The notes under the pieces were generated by a model. That model did not search any database. It was not told where the DNA came from and saw only the letters and a list, made by a program, of their open reading frames with translations. DNA of 64,000 nt, from assembly GCF_014192475.1 (NCBI RefSeq), contig NZ_JACHXZ010000002.1:664524-728523 (forward strand), written 5' to 3'. This stretch comes from Simiduia aestuariiviva. Lineage in GTDB: Bacteria > Pseudomonadota > Gammaproteobacteria > Pseudomonadales > Cellvibrionaceae. A program made the position numbers and the translations under genes. Each line of letters begins with the position of its first letter. Positions within the stretch are counted from its first letter, which is position 1. Positions 28,580 through 36,668 of the stretch are shown here, one piece after another.

Positions 28580-28790
28580 CCGCCGTATATTTTGCAGACA
28601 CCGTTGAGGCGACGATATCGGTAGATTTGAATTGGTGGATTAAGTGGTTGCCGCTATGGCAACGGGGGTTGGCGCAATGCCGTTGGTGTTACCACTGACG
28701 GCAGTGCAGGTTGTGCGTTTGGCCGGGGGCCGGAGGCAGTTGGCTTGCTGACCGCGCCTCGGCCGCCTAAAGCAATGCAGTTAAGGCGGG
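28580..28790. other. 211-bp stretch without a gene
   Basis: The stretch is GC-rich, with no open frame worth calling and no clear hairpin with a T-run. It separates the repeat cluster from the 28791 gene. Confidence 0.5.
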
Positions 28791-29204
28791 TTATTCGTAG
28801 CTGGGTTCACCGGCATCGTTGAGGAGCAGATCTACATCGACACAGCGCTCGGCGGCACCGGCTACGATGTTGTTGACCAACCCCAACGCAACGACTTGGT
28901 GGCGCGGGAGATACCAGAGTTTTTGGTGCTGGCTCCAGCGGGCCCCAAGGGCCTTGGCTTGCGCGCGCAATTGATGCTGATCAAAATTCAAATGAAAGCC
29001 TACGGGCTCGCGATTTTCCTGATGATTGACGCGCGGGCCGCCACTGTCTTGGGGCGCACTGTATTCGTCCACTAGGATTTCTATGGTAATTAACCGGCGG
29101 CCGGCTGCCTTGCGGTAGCGCACTGCGATTAAGTTGTCGCCATACAGTTTTAGAAATTTTCGCGCGCCGGGCTTATTTGGCGCAATGGTTTTAATCACCT
29201 TCAT
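28791..29204 (-). CDS. small orphan protein with GARW...WYLP motif
   Basis: This 137-residue protein has two parts. Residues 12-48 (GARKFLKLYGDNLIAVRYR..LITIEILVDEY) and residues 72-115 (FHLNFDQHQLRAQAKALGARWSQHQKLWYLPRHQVVALGL) both recall small uncharacterised proteins found near mobile DNA. The second resembles N-terminal modules of some tyrosine recombinases, but no recombinase follows. AAGGAGG just before the ATG is a strong ribosome site. It lies 83 bp after dnaE2 on the same strand. Function is unknown. Confidence 0.7.
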   Translation of the reverse strand: MKVIKTIAPNKPGARKFLKLYGDNLIAVRYRKAAGRRLITIEILVDEYSAPQDSGGPRVNHQENREPVGFHLNFDQHQLRAQAKALGARWSQHQKLWYLPRHQVVALGLVNNIVAGAAERCVDVDLLLNDAGEPSYE

Positions 29205-29287
29205 ATAACCTCCTTGTTTACGCTGCTGATCTTGTACTACTCTCGAGTGCAGTGTTTGCTTTGTGTGCCCGCGAGTAGCACATTGCG

Positions 29288-32200
29288 TTAATGAAAATCC
29301 CGGGAAGACAATAGCAGTTCCGGCATCAGCTCGGAGTGATCTTCAATATGCCCAGCAATTAAATGCACCACCCTGCCCTCGCGCTCTACCACGCCCTTTA
29401 TCAGCAGCAGCTTGCCCGTAAGAATGGCGCGCCGAAAGCGCTCTTGCAGCGATTTCCACACCACCACATTGGTGTTGCCGGTTTCATCTTCCAAGGTCAT
29501 AAACAGGACGCCCGAGGCGGTTCCCGGTCGCTGGCGACCGGTTACCAACCCCACGGTGCGCACAAAGCGGCCGTGATTGATAGACAGTATGTCTTGCGCG
29601 CTTTTACAGTTTTTAAATTGCGGCTGATCGCGCAACAGGTGCACCGGATGTCGGCCCAGCGTTAAGGTGTGGGTTTGGTAGTCGAGCAGCGTGTTGTCGT
29701 AGTCGCTGGCGGCAGGCAAGTGCGCGGCGTCCGCCGCCTCGGTGGCTGTATCGTGTGCGTCATGCGTCTCAAACAATGGCGCACGATCCAAGTCGAGCAC
29801 AGCCCACTGGGCCTGATAGCGATCGCCTTGAAAACCACTGAGCGCACCGCAGGCGGCTAACTGCTCCAACTCAGATTCACTCAAGCAGGCGCGCAGCTGC
29901 ACATCTTTTAAGGAGCGAAAAATTGCCGCAGCGCGCGCGGTCACGATGCGCGCTACCGTGTCGGCGCGCAGCCCTTTGACCAAACGAAACCCCAAGCGCA
30001 GTGACGGCGACGCCTCCACGGCGGCGGCGGCCGTTAAATTTTCGAGGCTATGATCCCAGCCGCTGGCGCACACATCTAAGGGCAACACCTGCACTTGATG
30101 ACGACGGGCATCTTGTATCAATTGCGACGGCGAATAAAACCCCATGGGCAGGCTGTTCATCAGCCCGCAATAAAACGCCGCCGGATAGTGGCACTTAAGC
30201 CACGCCGACACATACACCAACAAAGCAAAGCTGGCGGCGTGAGACTCGGGGAAACCGTACTCGCCAAAACCCTGCATCTGCTTAAAAAGGCGCTCGGCAA
30301 AATCGCTGCTGTGGCCGCGTTCGGCCATGCCCTGCATGAGCTTGTCGCGAAACCCATACAGGTTGCCATTGCGCCCCCAGCTGGCCATAGCGCGGCGCAA
30401 CTGGTCTGCCTCACCGCCGCTAAATCCCGCCGCCACCATGGCCAACTTAATGACCTGCTCTTGAAAAATCGGCACGCCCAAGGTGCGCGCCAACACTTGT
30501 TTAATGGCTTCGCTGGGATAGGTCACCGGCTCTTCACCGTTGCGACGGCGCAAATAGGGGTGCACCATATCGCCCTGAATGGGCCCCGGCCGCACGATGG
30601 CCACCTCGATCACCAAGTCGTAAAAAGTGCGCGGCTTCAAACGCGGCAACATGGCCATTTGCGCGCGCGACTCCACCTGAAACACGCCCACGCTGTCGCC
30701 GCGACACAACATCGCGTAGGTTTTTGGATCTTCTTGGGGGATCTGGCCTATCGACATAGATGGCGTTTGATAACTGTTAATTAAATCCAGGGTTTTGCGA
30801 ATTGCCGTGAGCATCCCCAGCGCCAGCACATCCACTTTTAATAAGCCCAGTGCTTCGATATCTTCTTTATCCCATTGAATTACCGTGCGCTCGGCCATGG
30901 CGGCGTTCTCCACGGGCACCAAGGTGCTGATGGGACTTTTAGTAATTAAGAAGCCCCCCACGTGTTGTGACAAATGCCGAGGAAAGCCCAGTAAATCGTG
31001 CACCAATGATACGAACTGCTGAATGACCTGCCCGTCGACGGGCACTTGCGCGTCCTGTAAGCGCGCCAATATTTGCGCGGGCTTGTCCCACCAACTTAAA
31101 TTGCCACTGATTTTTTCTAGCAACAGCGCGTCCAATCCCAGCGCGCGCCCCACATCGCGCACCGCACTTTTGGGGCGGTAGGTGATCACCGTGGCGGCCA
31201 ATGCCGCCCGTTCGCGGGTGTACTTTTGATAGATGTATTGAATGACTTCCTCACGCCGCTCGTGCTCAAAATCGACGTCAATATCGGGCGGCTCGTTGCG
31301 CTCTTTGGAGATGAAGCGCTCGAACAGTAAATCACTTTGCGCAGGGTCCACCTCGGTAATACCCAAGCAGTAACACACCGCCGAGTTGGCTGCGGAGCCA
31401 CGGCCCTGACACAAAATATCGCGCTCGCGCGCAAAGCGCACCAGATCGTACACCGTTAAAAAATAGTATTCGTAGGCCAGCTCTTTGATGAGCGACAACT
31501 CTTTGACCAATTGCTTTTCCATGGCCGGCGTCGTGCCCTGTGGCCAACGTTGCGCGGCGCCCTGATAGGTCAAGTGCGCCAAATATTCACTGGCAGTCTG
31601 CCCTTTGGGCACCACTTCCGGCGGGTATTCGTAGCGCAAGTCCCCCATAGAAAATTGACACAGGCCCGCCACGTGCACGCTTTCTTGCAGCAACTCAGCC
31701 GGATACACCTGCGCCAATCGCTCGAGCGGGCGCAGGTAGCGCTCGGCATTGCGCAAACGCCTACGCCCCAGCGCCATCACGGTGCAATTGTGGCGGGTGG
31801 CAGTGAGCACATCTTGCAGAGGTTTGCGGGTGGCCGCATGCATGTGCACGCCATTACAGGCCAACATGCTCACGGCGTGCTGCGTAGCTAACTGCACACA
31901 CCGCTGATAGTGAGACTGATCATCGCCCTCCCCCAACAGGCTCACGCCCAGCCACAAACGCCGTTTAAAAAAGCGCTGCAACGCGGCCAATTGGGCCGAC
32001 TGTAGGGCGGCGGACTGATCGCGATTGGGCAAAAAAATTGCTAAACACTGCTGTGTGCCAAACTGTAAATCCTGCACAAACAATTGATAACTGCCCTTGG
32101 CGGCACGCCGCCGCGCGCGGGTAATGAGCGCGGAAATCTCACTGTAGGCAGTGCGATTACTGGCCAGCAATACCAGCTGGATATCGGCGAGCTCGGCGTG

Positions 32201-32413
32201 TTTGTCGGCCACGCAAAACTCACTGCCCACAATCAGGTGCAAGCCCACCGCCTTAGCGGCCACATGGGCCTTTACCACGCCGGCAAAGGAGCATTCATCG
32301 GTGATGGCGAGCGCGCTATAGCCCAACTCATGGGCGCGCAACACCAGTTCCTCGGGCCGAGACGCGCCGCGCAAAAACGAAAAATTGCTGACGCAATGCA
32401 ACTCAGCAAACAT
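29288..32413 (-). CDS. dnaE2: error-prone DNA polymerase DnaE2 (ImuC)
   Basis: DnaE2 is the catalytic polymerase of the ImuA-ImuB-DnaE2 translesion mutasome induced by DNA damage. The product of about 1041 residues begins with a PHP domain (FAELHCVSNFSFLRGASRPEEL). It carries the C-family polymerase motifs GRGSAANS and PDIDVDFEHERREEV, with catalytic aspartates near residue 400, and ends with an OB-fold region. It is shorter than replicative DnaE, as expected. The ATG at 32413 overlaps the imuB stop by 11 bp; longer frame upstream is not family sequence. Confidence 0.94.
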   Translation of the reverse strand: MFAELHCVSNFSFLRGASRPEELVLRAHELGYSALAITDECSFAGVVKAHVAAKAVGLHLIVGSEFCVADKHAELADIQLVLLASNRTAYSEISALITRARRRAAKGSYQLFVQDLQFGTQQCLAIFLPNRDQSAALQSAQLAALQRFFKRRLWLGVSLLGEGDDQSHYQRCVQLATQHAVSMLACNGVHMHAATRKPLQDVLTATRHNCTVMALGRRRLRNAERYLRPLERLAQVYPAELLQESVHVAGLCQFSMGDLRYEYPPEVVPKGQTASEYLAHLTYQGAAQRWPQGTTPAMEKQLVKELSLIKELAYEYYFLTVYDLVRFARERDILCQGRGSAANSAVCYCLGITEVDPAQSDLLFERFISKERNEPPDIDVDFEHERREEVIQYIYQKYTRERAALAATVITYRPKSAVRDVGRALGLDALLLEKISGNLSWWDKPAQILARLQDAQVPVDGQVIQQFVSLVHDLLGFPRHLSQHVGGFLITKSPISTLVPVENAAMAERTVIQWDKEDIEALGLLKVDVLALGMLTAIRKTLDLINSYQTPSMSIGQIPQEDPKTYAMLCRGDSVGVFQVESRAQMAMLPRLKPRTFYDLVIEVAIVRPGPIQGDMVHPYLRRRNGEEPVTYPSEAIKQVLARTLGVPIFQEQVIKLAMVAAGFSGGEADQLRRAMASWGRNGNLYGFRDKLMQGMAERGHSSDFAERLFKQMQGFGEYGFPESHAASFALLVYVSAWLKCHYPAAFYCGLMNSLPMGFYSPSQLIQDARRHQVQVLPLDVCASGWDHSLENLTAAAAVEASPSLRLGFRLVKGLRADTVARIVTARAAAIFRSLKDVQLRACLSESELEQLAACGALSGFQGDRYQAQWAVLDLDRAPLFETHDAHDTATEAADAAHLPAASDYDNTLLDYQTHTLTLGRHPVHLLRDQPQFKNCKSAQDILSINHGRFVRTVGLVTGRQRPGTASGVLFMTLEDETGNTNVVVWKSLQERFRRAILTGKLLLIKGVVEREGRVVHLIAGHIEDHSELMPELLLSSRDFH

Positions 32414-33905
32414 AACAACCCGCCACAAACCACTGCTGCCGTTGATGGCAAAAAAAGATGCGCACATAGCGGTGCCCCGCGCGCGCCACAAAATAGTCGC
32501 GCCGCTGCCGCTCGGCCCACCAGTGGCTGTCCATGCGCTCGGCCAAGCTCACCAACGTCAATATTTCGCCCTGCCACACCAACTGCCCGCGCCGCTGCTG
32601 CAAGGGCAATGGATCGGGATACAACCACGGACTCAACAGGCCGGTAGCGGCGACCGCCGGCAAGGTGGGTCGGCGCGCCTGCACCCGCACGGGACACTGC
32701 TGGTATTCGGGCAGGTGCTCGTCTTGCAGCTGCACGCTAAACAGTTGCGCAGGCGACAGCCGCTGATACAGGCGATCGATCAAGCGCCCGGCCTCGTCGC
32801 TGGCATCGCGCAGCTCTGGGAACAGCCCCACCGGCGCAGGCTCGGCCGCCGTTAACGGCTCGGCGCGCAGCCCCACCACCTCCACCGGCGCGCGCATGCG
32901 GAATTGCTCGAGCTTGAGCTGTGTCAGCCTAAGAAATTCATCGGTATCACCGTGCGCACGCTGTACCCCCACGGACAACTCACTCACCTGCCGATCCACG
33001 TGCACAAAGCGCCAGCACAACCCTTGGGTCACCAACTGGCGCTGACGTAAAAATTGCTTCAGCTCCGCCAATAACGCCTGCATGGGCGCCTGCAGATGGG
33101 CGCTATCGGTCAGGCCGTACATAAACACGTGGCTGCGATTAAACTCGGGCGCCAACACCCACGCTTGGGCCAACTCGGGCGACAGCCCCTGTAGCTGTCG
33201 CAGCAACTGTACCAACGGCTGATCAAACCGGCGCCCAATACTGGCTAACGGCACGGCCAGCAGTTCGCCCACCGTTTGAAAACCCGCGCGCCGCAACCGC
33301 TGCAGGCTCGCCTTTGCCAGTGGCAGGCGCGCCAACGGCTGGCGCGCAAGCAAGTGCGGCCAATCTCCCTGCGCCAGCGCCCGCTGCTGTTCGGACAACT
33401 CTGGGTGCCCCTCTGCACTTTGCGCCACGGCCAGTAAACGCGCGCCTGCCGCCGTCGGCGCCAGCCCTAGGGCGACCTCGCAACCCCATGCTTGTAGCTC
33501 TGCGCTCAAGCGCGCCAACAGCGCAGCCAAACCGCCAAACAAGCGCAAACTGGCGGCCAATTCCAACACCAGACGGTGCGGCGGTTCGAGCATGACTGAG
33601 GAGGTAAAACCATAGGCCCACTGGGCCAGCGCCTGCAGCAGTGATTGTTCGTGAGCCGGTTCATAGGGCCGCAAGACAATGGTGGGCAAAAGGGCTTGGG
33701 CGCTGGCCAAACTCATGCCCGCCTCGACGCCCGCCAACCGCGCAGCGCCGCTGCACATCACGAGCCGTGCACCCTCGTGCAAGGCCAGCGCCGCCGGCTC
33801 CGCCTGCTGCCGCTGCCAGTAGTCGATGGCGAGCGTGGGGAAATACAAGCACAGCCAGCGCTCGCCCCCCTCCACCCACTGACCAGAAACCGACACCGCC
33901 GCCAC
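32403..33905 (-). CDS. imuB: ImuB, Y-family polymerase-like mutasome scaffold
   Basis: ImuB has the Y-family DNA polymerase fold but lacks the catalytic acidic residues. It bridges DnaE2 and the sliding clamp. The 500-residue protein has WLCLYFPTLAIDYW where a true polymerase would have its first catalytic Asp, and GLAPTAAGARLLA and LAVPLASIGRRFD in the finger/thumb region. A GTG at 33905 directly follows the imuA stop. It overlaps the downstream dnaE2 start. The whole set reads as one operon under LexA control. Confidence 0.9.
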   Translation of the reverse strand: MAAVSVSGQWVEGGERWLCLYFPTLAIDYWQRQQAEPAALALHEGARLVMCSGAARLAGVEAGMSLASAQALLPTIVLRPYEPAHEQSLLQALAQWAYGFTSSVMLEPPHRLVLELAASLRLFGGLAALLARLSAELQAWGCEVALGLAPTAAGARLLAVAQSAEGHPELSEQQRALAQGDWPHLLARQPLARLPLAKASLQRLRRAGFQTVGELLAVPLASIGRRFDQPLVQLLRQLQGLSPELAQAWVLAPEFNRSHVFMYGLTDSAHLQAPMQALLAELKQFLRQRQLVTQGLCWRFVHVDRQVSELSVGVQRAHGDTDEFLRLTQLKLEQFRMRAPVEVVGLRAEPLTAAEPAPVGLFPELRDASDEAGRLIDRLYQRLSPAQLFSVQLQDEHLPEYQQCPVRVQARRPTLPAVAATGLLSPWLYPDPLPLQQRRGQLVWQGEILTLVSLAERMDSHWWAERQRRDYFVARAGHRYVRIFFCHQRQQWFVAGCYVC

Positions 33906-34652
33906 CTAAGCGTTAACCAGTGACGCCAGTACCGCAGAGCGCACCGGCACAGCCCGCTCGGGCAGCTGAGGCAAGGGCTCTAGGTGCACCGGCCAAGTCT
34001 CCACTGGCGCGGTGTGTCGCTGTGCCAGTTCGGGCCACAGGGTCAAGGACAGCTGCTGACCGGCCCAGCCCCCGCGCTGCTTGAGCAGAGTGAGCGCCAA
34101 GCCGTCTGCCCTGGGCTCGGCGAGCAGGCGCAAGGCGGCGGGCGCCGCCTGCGCGGCAGCCGCGGGCGGGCGCACTAGCAAGTGCCAGCTGTCGCCTCGG
34201 CTGGCGGCCTGTTGCAGCTGGCGCAAATCGCGGTCGGTCACGCCGCGCACCGGCAACCACTGGCAGACCAGCGCACAGCAACCGGCGCGCAACGCCAGAT
34301 CGGCAGCCCATAAACTGTCGCGCAAACTGGCATCGCGGAGCACCCACAACTGCTCGGGCGCCAGCCCATGCACGGCTAAATAGGTGGCGCTGGGCAATAG
34401 CGGTGGATTAATCAGCAGCACATGGCCCGGCAACCGACGCAGCAATGCGGGCAGCACCAGCGGCCAATTCAGCCCCTGCGCCAGCAGCTCTGTGCTGGCG
34501 CCCAAGGGCCAACCGCCGTCGTGCAGAGCGGCATCGAGATCGGGAAAACCGGTGGCCACGACCGGCCGACTGCGAATAGCCGAGCGCGCACGCCACAGGT
34601 CCGTGCGCTGGCGCAGCAGTTGTTCTAACTGAGGTGATGACGCCTGATGCAT
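33906..34652 (-). CDS. imuA: ImuA, SOS mutagenesis accessory protein
   Basis: ImuA is a RecA/SulA-like protein needed for the ImuB-DnaE2 mutagenic pathway. The 248-residue protein has a degenerate RecA-like core: TGFPDLDAALHDGGWPLGASTELL near residue 35 and a HVLLINPP strand. GGAGGA lies 5 bp before the ATG. A perfect LexA box sits about 43 bp upstream of the start, making this the SOS-induced first gene of imuA-imuB-dnaE2. Confidence 0.88.
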   Translation of the reverse strand: MHQASSPQLEQLLRQRTDLWRARSAIRSRPVVATGFPDLDAALHDGGWPLGASTELLAQGLNWPLVLPALLRRLPGHVLLINPPLLPSATYLAVHGLAPEQLWVLRDASLRDSLWAADLALRAGCCALVCQWLPVRGVTDRDLRQLQQAASRGDSWHLLVRPPAAAAQAAPAALRLLAEPRADGLALTLLKQRGGWAGQQLSLTLWPELAQRHTAPVETWPVHLEPLPQLPERAVPVRSAVLASLVNA

Positions 34653-34694
34653 GCCAATCCTCCAAAGCGGGTGATTATGAGCAGATCAGAATAC

Positions 34695-34710
34695 TGTGTT
34701 TTTATACAGC
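34695..34710. promoter_or_regulatory. LexA box (SOS operator)
   Basis: CTGTGTTTTTATACAG is a perfect CTGT-N8-ACAG LexA box with the favoured TA before it. It lies 43 bp upstream of imuA. The divergent diguanylate cyclase gene starts 235 bp to the right and is probably not controlled by it. Confidence 0.93.
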
Positions 34711-34944
34711 ATTTCAAGCGGCAAAAAATCGCCGCTCGCCAGCTGGCCTTGCCGCCAAGGCGTCAAAAAATCGTCCAGACCCGCACGGGAGTTGCCACAA
34801 ATATTTTTAAGCTATTGTTTTTTATAAGTATTTTTAAGAAAAGAAAAGATGGCACGCTTTTCGCCTCATCGCATTACTGGCTCGCCATTAGCGAGCGTGA
34901 ATTACGTGTGCAGGTACTAGAGCCTGCAAGCCGAGGGGTACACC

Positions 34945-35874
34945 ATGCAGGAATCCAATCAGGTCACACCACTGCGCAGCAACCTGAGCAACAAACGCAC
35001 GCTCACCCGCATTGCCATTCAGGAAGACCCTGACCTGCGGCACAAGCTGGTGCACGCCCTGCAAACCACACTGGATGTGCAAACCCTGCTGGATATTTTC
35101 ATCAAATACTTGAATCAACAGCTGCCCATCGGCGGCTTGAGCTACCGCCACCCAACGCGCGGTATCCACCTGTCGCTGGGCCAAGACAACCGCCACCACT
35201 GCGACTACCGGCTCATCACACCCCGAGACGATTTAGGTGAAATTCGCTTTAATCGCGCCAAGCGATTTAGCGAAGCCGAAATGGCCCGCATTGAATCCTT
35301 GCTCGGCACGCTGATCCACCCACTGCGCAACGCCTTGCAATACCACGACGCGCTCAAAGCCGCCCTGCACGACGCCCTCACCGGCACCGGCAACCGCGTG
35401 GCCATGGACACCGCCATCCGCCGCGAGCTGCAACTGGCCGAGCGCTATCAGCAACCGCTGTCGCTGATGATGGTGGACTTGGATTACTTCAAGCAGATCA
35501 ATGACCGCTACGGCCACGCCGTGGGTGACGAGGTGCTACACGAAGTGGCCCAAACCATCATGCAGGTGGCGCGCGCCACCGACATGACCTTCCGCTACGG
35601 CGGCGAGGAATTTATGGTGGTATTGAGCAACACCGATGTGCGCGGGGCGGAAATTATTGCTGAACGGGTGCGCGAGGCCATCGTTTTGCTCGACATCCAA
35701 CAGGGCGACCACTGTTTGAAGGTTACCGCCAGCCTAGGACTCGCCCAATGGCAACCCAAAATGAGTGCAAAAGCATTGTTTGAACAGGCCGACAAAGCCC
35801 TCTACCGCGCCAAACATCAGGGCCGCAATCGCGTGGCCACCAACGACAACGCCAGTGCGGTGATGGGCGCCTAA
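34945..35874 (+). CDS. diguanylate cyclase (GAF-like sensor plus GGDEF)
   Basis: This enzyme would make c-di-GMP from two GTP. The 309-residue cytosolic protein has an N-terminal GAF-like region of about 130 residues, then a GGDEF domain: DALTGTGNRVAMD, the metal-binding MMVDLDYFKQINDRYGH, and the active site RYGGEEF near residue 218. An inhibitory I-site RATD lies five residues before GGEEF, so it is probably subject to product feedback. It ends 4 bp into a converging gene. Upstream 235 bp show short hairpins but no c-di-GMP riboswitch. Confidence 0.92.
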   Translation: MQESNQVTPLRSNLSNKRTLTRIAIQEDPDLRHKLVHALQTTLDVQTLLDIFIKYLNQQLPIGGLSYRHPTRGIHLSLGQDNRHHCDYRLITPRDDLGEIRFNRAKRFSEAEMARIESLLGTLIHPLRNALQYHDALKAALHDALTGTGNRVAMDTAIRRELQLAERYQQPLSLMMVDLDYFKQINDRYGHAVGDEVLHEVAQTIMQVARATDMTFRYGGEEFMVVLSNTDVRGAEIIAERVREAIVLLDIQQGDHCLKVTASLGLAQWQPKMSAKALFEQADKALYRAKHQGRNRVATNDNASAVMGA

Positions 35875-36596
35875 ACGAATAAATCCAGCTGCTCTTCATC
35901 CACGGGCTTGCGGCGCTTCTTAGCGCCGGACTTTACGGCGGCCTTGCGCGCAGCGGGCGCCGGCGTCTCAGACCCAAACGGCAACTCCCCACTGGCTTCA
36001 ACAACTGACCCTTGCGCGCGTGTATTCGAACGGTTTGATCTCCGCGCGCGGGGCTGTTGATTCATGGCGGCTCTGTCAGAGGGCTTGCGCTTGCGCCAAC
36101 CCCGCTGCTTAGGTGTCGCTGGCGCTGCGTCTTGCTGGTCTGGCGTGATTGCGACCGGCTGCGGGCTAGGCGCGGGCAGCGGCGTCAAGGGCAGCCCCGC
36201 CCAATCCACGCCGTCCCCCTGTTGAATAGCGGTGGGCTCACGGCCGGACCAAGGAAGAAATTCCGCCCATGCCGCCGCCGCATCGCAATAGGCCACGCCC
36301 TTCAAATAGCGAATGGCCAATGCCTGCTGGCGCAACCAGGGCTCAGTGAAACAGACCTCGACGCCGGCCCGCTCACGCCAGCTCGATACCGCCAATTCCG
36401 ACTCCACCAGCAACCAGTGCACGCCCAAGCCCTCGCGCTCGCAGAGCAAACCGCGGGCATAGCAACCCTCCACCAAATTGCGCAGCGCAGGATCTTGCGA
36501 TTCCAACCGGCTCTTAAGGATGGCGCACGGGCACTCCGCCAACAATTGGCGGGCAGCTTGTGTATTTTTCGCTCGAATGGCAACGATGAGTTTCAT
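35871..36596 (-). CDS. unknown protein with C-terminal beta-clamp-binding-like QLDLF tail
   Basis: This 241-residue protein has a compact N-terminal part of about 130 residues with several Cys and Trp (AECPCAILKSRL, CYARGLLCEREGLGVHWLLVESEL). A disordered, basic middle (KQRGWRKRKPSDRA, RARRSNRSN, KSGAKKRRKP) follows. The last residues are EEQLDLFV. QL[S/D]LF is the consensus peptide by which polymerases and repair proteins dock on the DNA sliding clamp. A clamp-linked role beside the imu mutasome is inference; the rest is unrecognised. Confidence 0.62.
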   Translation of the reverse strand: MKLIVAIRAKNTQAARQLLAECPCAILKSRLESQDPALRNLVEGCYARGLLCEREGLGVHWLLVESELAVSSWRERAGVEVCFTEPWLRQQALAIRYLKGVAYCDAAAAWAEFLPWSGREPTAIQQGDGVDWAGLPLTPLPAPSPQPVAITPDQQDAAPATPKQRGWRKRKPSDRAAMNQQPRARRSNRSNTRAQGSVVEASGELPFGSETPAPAARKAAVKSGAKKRRKPVDEEQLDLFV

Positions 36597-36668
36597 GCTG
36601 ACTACAACGGAAAAAAGGCGGCAATTCTACCGACTTTTGTCAAAACACCACAACCGATAAAACCGGGA

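Noticed and set aside
28345-28790. Integron integrase or attI next to the cassettes
   Set aside because: No tyrosine recombinase frame exists on either strand here; only an isolated GTTATAC core is left, so attI is not claimed firmly.
34711-34944. c-di-GMP riboswitch upstream of the diguanylate cyclase
   Set aside because: Only short hairpins are present; none of the conserved GEMM core can be placed.
34647-35033. 128-codon frame spanning the imuA/diguanylate cyclase intergenic region
   Set aside because: It runs through the LexA box and into the cyclase gene in another frame, with no ribosome site.
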